Of a stretch of 11,737 nt of DNA, positions 6,247-11,737 are shown piece after piece. Location: the NCBI GenBank assembly GCA_903860995.1, contig CAIOSS010001193.1:1-11737 (forward strand), given 5' to 3'. Origin of the DNA: an uncultured delta proteobacterium. Its GTDB lineage: Bacteria; Myxococcota_A; Polyangia; Polyangiales; Ga0077539. The position numbers and the translations under genes were made by a program. Numbering within the stretch: the stretch's first letter is position 1; each line of letters begins with the position of its first letter. The notes below the pieces were generated by a model, which saw only the letters and a program-made list of their open reading frames with translations, searched no databases and was not told where the DNA came from.

Positions 6247-8936
6247 GTCGCCTCCACCGCCTGTAACAGCGCCGCGCGCACGTCGTCGAAGCGCGACAGC
6301 GGCACCTTCGCGCCCTCATCGGTCGTCACATAGAAGACGTCCGCCGCGCGGCGCCCCTCGGTGTTGACCTTGGCCACCCGGATCTCCAGCCCCAGCCGGT
6401 GGTGCGCCCGCGCCACGGTGTGCAGGAAGCCCGGCCGGTCGCGCCCGAACACCTCGATCACCGTGGCATCGTCGCTTACGTCATTGTGTAAGGACACCCG
6501 CGCCTCGACGGACGGCTCGGGCCGCGGCAGGCCGCCCTGCCCACGCATCACCGAGACCACCGACTCGGCGTCGAGACGCCCCTCGACGACGCCCTGCAAC
6601 TGCTGCGACAGGCGCGCCTCGAGCCCGACGAGCTCGCGCGAGGTCGGGTCGGGGTGCCGCACCACGAACACGTCGACCACGTCGGTGCCCACGGAGTGGA
6701 TCTCCGCCCGCTGGATGTCCAGCCGGTGCGCGAAGAGGAGCGCCGTGAGGTCGGAGAGCAGCCCTGGTCGGTCGGGCGCGTGGACGAGCAGCTCGTAGAG
6801 GCCCGCGCCCACGGCGTCGTCCACGGGCTGGAGGCGCAGCCGCGACCCGCCCGGCGTGACGTCGTGCAGGGCGAGCGCGTGCCGCAGCACCTCCCGCGGC
6901 GCCGACGCCTGGAGGTAGCGGGTGGGCATCGCACGCACCCAGCGCGCGACACCCGGCGCGGCTTCCCCGGCGAGCTCGAGCACGCGCGCGACGAGGCCCT
7001 CGCGGTGGCGCACCGCGCTGGTCCCCTCCCCCTGCAGCGTGTCGGCGGCGCGCATGTACAGTTCGTCGAGCAGGCGAGCCTTCCAGGCGGTCATCGCGGT
7101 CGGCGAGGTCGTCGAGAGGTCGGCCACGGTCAGGAGGAAGAGCGCCTGGAGCCGCCACGGGTCGCCGACAAGGGCGTTGACCTGCGCGATGGTGGACGGG
7201 TCGCCCAGGTCGCGCCGGGTCGCGAGGTGGTAGAGCGTGAGGTGCTCCAGGACGAGCCACGCCACCGTCGCCGCGTCTTCGCGGTCGAGCCCGAGGCGCG
7301 CCGCGATCGCCGGCGCCATCTCCGCGCCCACCCGGCTGTGGGCGCGACCGTGGCTCTTCCCGATGTCGGGGAGGAGCGTCGCGAGCAGCAACACCTCGCG
7401 GCGGTCGATGCTCGCCATGAGCCGCGAGGCCAGCGCGAAGTCGGGCCCGAGGTCCCCGCGGCTCAGCGCGTGGAGGCGGTCGACCGCGGCCACCGAGTGA
7501 ACGTCGACCGTGTACACGTGGTAGACGTCGTGCTGCACCCGCGCCGTGACCGCCGCGAACTCGGGAATGAGGGCGAGCACGAGCCCGAGGTCGTGGAGGT
7601 CGGCGAGCACGCTGCGCGCGTTGTCGGCGGTGCCGGACACCGACGGCCCGTCGGTGCGCGACGACACGCGGTGGGCGCGGTCGAGCAGCCGGAGGAAGCA
7701 GCGGCCCGCCTCGGGGGACGCCCGGAGCCGCGCGCACCACCCCTCGTCCGCGGCCGCGCTCGCGATGCTGGCGCGGGACGAGGCGGCCACCGGGAGGTCG
7801 TGGAGGAGCGCGGTCTCGACGAGGCGCAGCGCGAGGGCGGGATCGCGCTGGAGGCCGTCCGCCGACGCAAGGCACGCCGCGCCGTCGAAGCGGGTGACGC
7901 CGTCCGCCAGGGGGAGCGCGCGGCGCGGGTGATCGGGGTGGCGCGCGGGGCGGCACCGGGCAAGGACGTGCGGGAGCATCGAGGCCACGCCCCGGGCGTG
8001 CCGGTAGAACTCGGACATGAGCCGCTCGGCCGAGGCCGCCACGGCGCGCGCGGGGTCGACCGCCGCCTCCGCCTCGTCGAAGAACCCGAGCGACTGCGCG
8101 CACTCCTCCTGCGCGTCGAAGGTCACCCGGTCGCTCCGGCGCCCCGCCCGGGCGTGCAGCGCCGCGCGCAGGCGCAGGTGAAACTCCCGCGCCGCCTCCA
8201 GCGCGTCGTGCTCCGGCTGCGACAGCGCGCCGGAGCCGAGGGCACCGCCGAAGTCGTCGGCTCGCACCCGCGCGCGCAGCGCCCAGCGGATGATGTCCAG
8301 GTCGCGCAGCCCGCCGCGACCGAGCTTCACGTCGGGTTCGAGGAGGTACACCGTCGCGCCGAAGCGCTCGTGCCGCTCGCGCAGCTCGGCGGCCAGCGCG
8401 TCGATGAAGCTCGCGAGCTCGCGCTCGCCGCGCAAGGCCGCGGAGCGGTCCCGCAGCGACCCGGCGAGCCCCGCGTCGCCCGCCAGGAACCGCAGGTCGA
8501 GCAGCATGGTGCGCGTGCGCAGGTCGTCCCGCGCCTCGCTGATGAGCCCGTCGACGTCGTGCACCGTATGCCCGATGGTGACCCTGGCATCCCAGAGCGG
8601 GTACAGGATCGCCTCCGCGAGCGCCCGCACCGGTGGCGCCTCGGGGCGCTCGGCGAGCAGCACGAGGTCGAGGTCGCTCCCGGGCGAGAGCTGCCGTCGC
8701 CCGTAGCCGCCGACCGCCATCAGCGCGACGCGCCCTCGGGCGCGCGCCCTCGGCCACCGCGCGAGGCACCCGCCGACGTGGACCTCGAGCAGCGCGTCGT
8801 AGGCGTCCGCCACGGCCCGGGCGTGATCGCGGCCGCCGAGGCCCGCGAGGGCGTCTGCGCGAAGCGCGCTCATCCGAGCTCGAAACGCCGCGAGCGCGTC
8901 GCCTGGCAACGGCGGATGGGAACCCTGGGCGCTCAC
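6243..8936 (-). CDS. glnD: Bifunctional PII uridylyltransferase/uridylyl-removing enzyme
   Basis: GlnD senses glutamine and adds or removes UMP on PII proteins, controlling glutamine synthetase and nitrogen genes. The 897 residues are normal for the family. In order: a nucleotidyltransferase domain with GGYGR (76-80) and the metal-binding D88-L-D90; a helical linker; an HD domain with HVYTVDVH (473-480); and two C-terminal ACT domains, VHAPDRPGLLSDLT (from about 713) and FGRDRPGFLHTV (from about 826). In the HD domain the core motif, normally LLHDIGKG, reads LLPDIGKS: residue 523 is Pro (CCC) instead of His (CAC), next to the retained D524. Loss of this metal ligand predicts weak or no uridylyl-removing activity, with transferase activity kept. 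The GTG start at 8936 lies 41 bases after the amidase stop and has no clear ribosome-binding site; M21 is an alternative start. No glnB or glnK is in the window. Confidence 0.95.
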   Translation of the reverse strand: MSAQGSHPPLPGDALAAFRARMSALRADALAGLGGRDHARAVADAYDALLEVHVGGCLARWPRARARGRVALMAVGGYGRRQLSPGSDLDLVLLAERPEAPPVRALAEAILYPLWDARVTIGHTVHDVDGLISEARDDLRTRTMLLDLRFLAGDAGLAGSLRDRSAALRGERELASFIDALAAELRERHERFGATVYLLEPDVKLGRGGLRDLDIIRWALRARVRADDFGGALGSGALSQPEHDALEAAREFHLRLRAALHARAGRRSDRVTFDAQEECAQSLGFFDEAEAAVDPARAVAASAERLMSEFYRHARGVASMLPHVLARCRPARHPDHPRRALPLADGVTRFDGAACLASADGLQRDPALALRLVETALLHDLPVAASSRASIASAAADEGWCARLRASPEAGRCFLRLLDRAHRVSSRTDGPSVSGTADNARSVLADLHDLGLVLALIPEFAAVTARVQHDVYHVYTVDVHSVAAVDRLHALSRGDLGPDFALASRLMASIDRREVLLLATLLPDIGKSHGRAHSRVGAEMAPAIAARLGLDREDAATVAWLVLEHLTLYHLATRRDLGDPSTIAQVNALVGDPWRLQALFLLTVADLSTTSPTAMTAWKARLLDELYMRAADTLQGEGTSAVRHREGLVARVLELAGEAAPGVARWVRAMPTRYLQASAPREVLRHALALHDVTPGGSRLRLQPVDDAVGAGLYELLVHAPDRPGLLSDLTALLFAHRLDIQRAEIHSVGTDVVDVFVVRHPDPTSRELVGLEARLSQQLQGVVEGRLDAESVVSVMRGQGGLPRPEPSVEARVSLHNDVSDDATVIEVFGRDRPGFLHTVARAHHRLGLEIRVAKVNTEGRRAADVFYVTTDEGAKVPLSRFDDVRAALLQAVEAT

Positions 8937-8977
8937 GACCCGAGCAGCATGGACGGGCGCGGCAGCCCCGACAACCG

Positions 8978-10177
8978 TCAGGTGCCGCCGGGCAGGTGTT
9001 CGTCGATGGCGCGCGCGATCGCGCCGGCGAGCAGGTCGCGATACCCGTCCGAGCGGAGTCGCTGCTCGTCGGAGAGGTTGGAGATGAACGAGAGCTCGAC
9101 CAGCACCGCGGGCATCCGCGTGGTGACCAGCACGTGGAAGCGCGCGGGGTGCACGCCCATGTCCTCGACCGGCGAGTACAACAGCCGCGCGTCGTGGAGC
9201 AGCGCGCGCTGGATCGTCGACGCGAAGCCGAGCGAGTCACGCCCGTGCCGCGACAGGTTGAGGTCTGCAAGGATCCGCGACACGTCCCAGGAGCCCCCCG
9301 TGTCGCCCTCGACGAGCTCGCCCTCGCGCGCGGTCAGGCGCGCCGCGACGCGAGGGCTGTCCTCGAGCGCGAAGGTGGCGATGCCTCGCGCGTCACGGTT
9401 CGTCGCCGCGTTGCAGTGAATCGACACGAAGAGGTCGGCGGTGGTGCCGTTGGCGTGCGACGCACGCTGCTCCAGCGGCACGGAGACGTCCCGGTCCCGG
9501 GTGAGCGCGACCTGGAACCCGTATCGCATGGCGAGGCGCTCGGCGAGCCGACGCGCGACGTCCAGGTTGACGTCGGCCTCGCGGAGGCCCGTCGGACCGA
9601 TCGCCCCCGGGTCGCTCCCGCCGTGCCCGGCGTCGATCACGATCCTCCGGTGCCTCGCCTCAACGCCCCGCGGCACTGGCGCGACCACGGCGCGGCACCC
9701 TGCGAGCGCGGGCGCGAGCGCGACCTGCGCGCGCACCTGCTCCCCCACCCGGCCGAGCAGCGCCGCCAGCGCGGTCGCGTCCTCACACGACGGCCTCTCC
9801 CCCGTCGTCGGCAGCGCCGTGATGAGGAAGTCCCTGGCGCGCGACCGATCGCGCCCGTCCCGCAGACGATCGCCCTGCTCCAGCAGCAGGGCGCCCGCCA
9901 GTCGCATCGCACGCCGCCGTCGCACCGGGTCCTCCGACCCCACCAGCGACAGTCGCTGCACCAGGTCGTCCACGCCCTGCACCGGGCCTCCCGCGCGCAG
10001 CGCCGTCACCGCCGCGCCCGCCTCGACCAGCGGATCGCTCGGTACGACGGGCGCCTCCGGGGGATCCACGCTCGCAGCCGACGCGCCCGCGCTGCGACAC
10101 GCCGGCGCCACGCCCGCGATCAGCACCGCCGCAATCAACACCTGAGACCAGCGCACCGATCGGGCGCGTAGCAGCAC
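8978..10177 (-). CDS. N-acetylmuramoyl-L-alanine amidase (Amidase_3)
   Basis: The enzyme cleaves the amide bond between muramic acid and the peptide stem of peptidoglycan and acts outside the cytoplasmic membrane. In 399 residues it has an N-terminal export signal (MLLRARSVRW, then a hydrophobic core) ending APAC, with Cys27 a possible lipid-attachment site, although the lipobox is imperfect. A helical region of unknown role spans about 45-160. The Amidase_3 domain occupies about 177-393, with zinc ligands H185 (DAGHGG), E200 (LREADVN) and H254 (SIHCNA) and catalytic E361 (VELSFISN). No AMIN or LysM domain is recognisable. I chose the GTG at 10177 because GAGG lies 11 bases upstream and it gives a positively charged signal start. 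GTG 10156 is an alternative; the longer open frame upstream is antisense to manA. It leads a cluster with glnD and the TPR gene. Confidence 0.9.
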   Translation of the reverse strand: MLLRARSVRWSQVLIAAVLIAGVAPACRSAGASAASVDPPEAPVVPSDPLVEAGAAVTALRAGGPVQGVDDLVQRLSLVGSEDPVRRRRAMRLAGALLLEQGDRLRDGRDRSRARDFLITALPTTGERPSCEDATALAALLGRVGEQVRAQVALAPALAGCRAVVAPVPRGVEARHRRIVIDAGHGGSDPGAIGPTGLREADVNLDVARRLAERLAMRYGFQVALTRDRDVSVPLEQRASHANGTTADLFVSIHCNAATNRDARGIATFALEDSPRVAARLTAREGELVEGDTGGSWDVSRILADLNLSRHGRDSLGFASTIQRALLHDARLLYSPVEDMGVHPARFHVLVTTRMPAVLVELSFISNLSDEQRLRSDGYRDLLAGAIARAIDEHLPGGT

Positions 10178-10218
10178 GTCGCGCCGGGCCTCGAATTTCC
10201 TGCACGGACGCCGCCGCG

Positions 10219-10249
10219 TTGCGCCACCCGCGCAGCCCGGCACTACACT
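10219..10249 (+). promoter_or_regulatory. Putative manA promoter directly before the start codon
   Basis: TTGCGC (10219-10224), a 19-base spacer and TACACT (10244-10249) resemble -35 and -10 elements. The -10 ends 7 bases before the GTG at 10257, and there is no Shine-Dalgarno sequence. A leaderless or nearly leaderless transcript would result. The same TACACT hexamer precedes tgt. Confidence 0.45.
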
Positions 10250-10256
10250 CGACCGG

Positions 10257-11300
10257 GTGACACCCAGACTCCTCCAGGTCGACAACTTCACCCCGACCCG
10301 CCGCACCCCCTGGGGCGGCTCCCGCATCGCAGGCGCACTGAAGCGCGATCTCCTCCACGGCGTTGCCGACGGCGTCGTCGGCGAGAGCTGGGAGTTCTCC
10401 GTCGAGCCCGACTTCCCGAGCCAGCTCCGCGACGGGTCGGGCACCCTCGCGTCGTGGATCGCGAGCGAGCGAGCTGCGGTCCTGGGCTGCGAGGGCGACG
10501 ACGGGCGACCGAGCACCGCCCTCCTCGTGAAGCTCCTCGACACCTCCGACGAGCTGTCCGTGCAGATCCATCCGGCCGACGACGATCCGCTGCTCAGGCA
10601 CGGCGAGTCCGGCAAGCCCGAGTGCTGGTACGCGGTCGACGCGCAGCCTGGCGCGGGCGTGTATCTCGGGCTCGCTGAGGGGGTCACCCGCGAGGCCCTC
10701 GCCGGCGCGCTCCGCGCCGGAGCCGACATCTCCCCCATGCTGGGCTTCGTCCCGGTCACGGTCGGTGACTTCCTGCTCATCGAAGCGGGCACCGCCCACG
10801 CCATCGGCCGCGGGCTGACCCTCGTCGAGCCGCAGCGCGTGCTCCCCGGCTGCCGTGGCCTCACCTATCGCTACTGGGACTGGAACCGCCGCTACGACGC
10901 CGACGGGAGGGCCGACCCTCGCGGCCAGCCCCGCACCCTGCACGTCGACGAGGCGCTCTCCGTCACCCGCTGGGACGCGCCGCGAGGGTCGGCCCTCCTC
11001 GACGGGTGTCGCCTCCGCGCCGGCGCGCCCGAGCTCCGCGGCGCCCCGACGTGGACCTCCCTCTGTGGGCGCGACGACGGGCTGCGCAGCGAGCACCTCC
11101 ATGTGGCGCGCCTGCACGGCACCGGCACGATCGAACTGCCCGACTGGGACTCGCTCCGCGCGGTGACCGTGCTGGACGGGGTCGTGCGTATCGGCGGCGT
11201 GACCATCGCGCGCGGCCAGACGGCCGCCCTTCGCGCGCGACCAGCGATCCTGGGCGCGACGCTCGAGGGCGCACACGCCATCGTGTCGGCCGCGTACTGA
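10257..11300 (+). CDS. manA: Mannose-6-phosphate isomerase, class I (type I PMI)
   Basis: The enzyme interconverts fructose-6-phosphate and mannose-6-phosphate, linking glycolysis to GDP-mannose and the mannose-containing sugars of polysaccharide and lipopolysaccharide. The 347-residue cupin protein shows the zinc ligands Q103 and H105 in SVQIHPAD, E122 in GKPECWY and H181 in GTAHAIG. It also has TPWGG near the N-terminus, GESWEFSVEPDFPS (42-55), and TYRYWDWNRR (203-212), the place where the substrate-binding arginine segment of the family lies. It starts with GTG and has a -10-like TACACT just upstream. It is divergent from the amidase gene (79 bases between starts) and convergent with secF. 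The phosphomannomutase and GDP-mannose genes are not in the window. Confidence 0.93.
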   Translation: MTPRLLQVDNFTPTRRTPWGGSRIAGALKRDLLHGVADGVVGESWEFSVEPDFPSQLRDGSGTLASWIASERAAVLGCEGDDGRPSTALLVKLLDTSDELSVQIHPADDDPLLRHGESGKPECWYAVDAQPGAGVYLGLAEGVTREALAGALRAGADISPMLGFVPVTVGDFLLIEAGTAHAIGRGLTLVEPQRVLPGCRGLTYRYWDWNRRYDADGRADPRGQPRTLHVDEALSVTRWDAPRGSALLDGCRLRAGAPELRGAPTWTSLCGRDDGLRSEHLHVARLHGTGTIELPDWDSLRAVTVLDGVVRIGGVTIARGQTAALRARPAILGATLEGAHAIVSAAY

Positions 11301-11332
11301 CGGAGAGCAAAGGTGTATTGGGAGGGGAGAGG

Positions 11333-11350
11333 CTGGAGCCGAGGCTCCGG
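11333..11350. terminator. Hairpin between convergent manA and secF
   Basis: GGAGCC-GA-GGCTCC (11335-11348) is a perfect inverted repeat, extendable by a wobble pair and a C-G pair to 11333-11350. It is followed by a run of nine G. It sits midway between the manA and secF stop codons and could slow transcription from both sides. There is no U-tract on either strand, so it is not a canonical intrinsic terminator. A second small repeat, GACCG-AA-CGGTC (11363-11374), overlaps the secF stop. Confidence 0.4.
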
Positions 11351-11372
11351 GGGGGGGCGTCGGACCGAACGG

Positions 11373-11737
11373 TCAGGCGTCAGCGGCCGTCGACTCGGCG
11401 GGAGCCGCCGGGGCGGAGGCGTCGTGGAAGAAGCGCGAGTCGATCCACTCGGTGAAGGGCGCGGCGACGTAGATCGAGCTGTACGTACCCGCGAGCACGC
11501 CGATGATCATCGCCCACGCGAAGTCTCGGATCACGCCGGTGCCGATGACCGCGAAGGCCGACACCGACAGCACCACCGTCAGCGACGTCAAGATCGTGCG
11601 CGAGAGCATCTCGCTGACCGAGAGGTTGATGACGTCGAGCATCCGCGAATTGCGCTTCTTGGCGAGGTTCTCGCGGATGCGGTCGTACACGATGATGGTG
11701 TCGTTCATCGAGTAGCCCACCACCGTGAGGATGGCCG
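11373..11737 (-). CDS. secF: Protein translocase subunit SecF (C-terminal part)
   Basis: SecF forms the SecDF membrane complex, which uses the proton-motive force to aid protein export through SecYEG. The visible 121 residues hold the conserved AILTVVGYSMNDTI segment, DRIRENL, and two membrane segments (about TILTSLTVVLSVSAFAVIG and FAWAMIIGVLAGTYSSIYVA). An Ala/Ser/Pro-rich cytoplasmic tail ends in AESTAADA. The gene continues past the right edge, so the N-terminus and start are not seen; secD would be expected upstream of it, to the right. The stop (11373-11375) lies 72 bases from the manA stop. Confidence 0.95.
   Translation of the reverse strand, partial: AILTVVGYSMNDTIIVYDRIRENLAKKRNSRMLDVINLSVSEMLSRTILTSLTVVLSVSAFAVIGTGVIRDFAWAMIIGVLAGTYSSIYVAAPFTEWIDSRFFHDASAPAAPAESTAADA

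Noticed and set aside
6654..9419. Very long open frame (921 residues) on the plus strand across glnD
   Set aside because: It is a shadow caused by high GC, in which stop codons are rare on the opposite strand. The minus strand shows all GlnD domains and motifs.
1..11737. Search for tRNA genes, CRISPR repeats, insertion sequences, toxin-antitoxin or defence genes
   Set aside because: No cloverleaf with a plausible anticodon, no spaced repeats, no transposase motifs and no small paired genes were seen. Almost all the sequence is accounted for by housekeeping-type genes.

Overview
The window is very GC-rich, gene-dense bacterial DNA with a strong G/C preference at third codon positions. That base usage, together with the mix of genes (a eukaryote-like three-domain multifunctional enzyme of fatty-acid beta-oxidation, GlnD, a lipoprotein-type cell-wall amidase, and class I mannose-6-phosphate isomerase), suggests a member of the Myxococcota or a related deltaproteobacterial-type lineage. 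This placement is inference; there is no rRNA or other taxonomic marker here. The content is mostly chromosomal housekeeping. I saw no tRNA, rRNA, CRISPR array, insertion sequence, phage gene or recognisable defence system.

Layout, left to right. Positions 1-217 are largely noncoding and hold several inverted repeats and a G-rich repeat-like motif, possibly after the last codons of a gene entering from the left. A DUF429 protein (218-1054, minus) diverges from a RimL/YdaF-type acetyltransferase (1102-1644, plus). An ElaA-type acetyltransferase (1698-2159, plus) and tgt (2187-3338, plus) follow. Next is an HSD17B4/MFE-2-type gene (3455-5950, plus) with a palindromic operator-like site just upstream. 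Converging on it is a minus-strand cluster reading from right to left: N-acetylmuramoyl-L-alanine amidase (10177-8978), glnD (8936-6243) and a secreted TPR protein (6246-5374). Diverging from the amidase is manA (10257-11300, plus), which converges on the 3' end of secF (11373 to the right edge, minus).

The most striking point is near 5543-5555. There the SCP2 domain of the MFE-2 protein stops matching its family about 40 residues early, and the TPR protein loses its normal end at the same place. Each reading frame then runs on into the antisense of the other. The simplest explanation is a deletion that removed both convergent 3' ends, either real or made during assembly, at a 13-bp perfect inverted repeat.

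Other points worth attention are: a GlnD whose HD-domain His is Pro while its nucleotidyltransferase motif looks intact; -10-like hexamers only 7-9 bp before several start codons, which suggests leaderless transcription; and an 18-bp palindrome in front of the MFE-2 gene that resembles a TetR-family operator. I did not find a clearly new multi-gene system.
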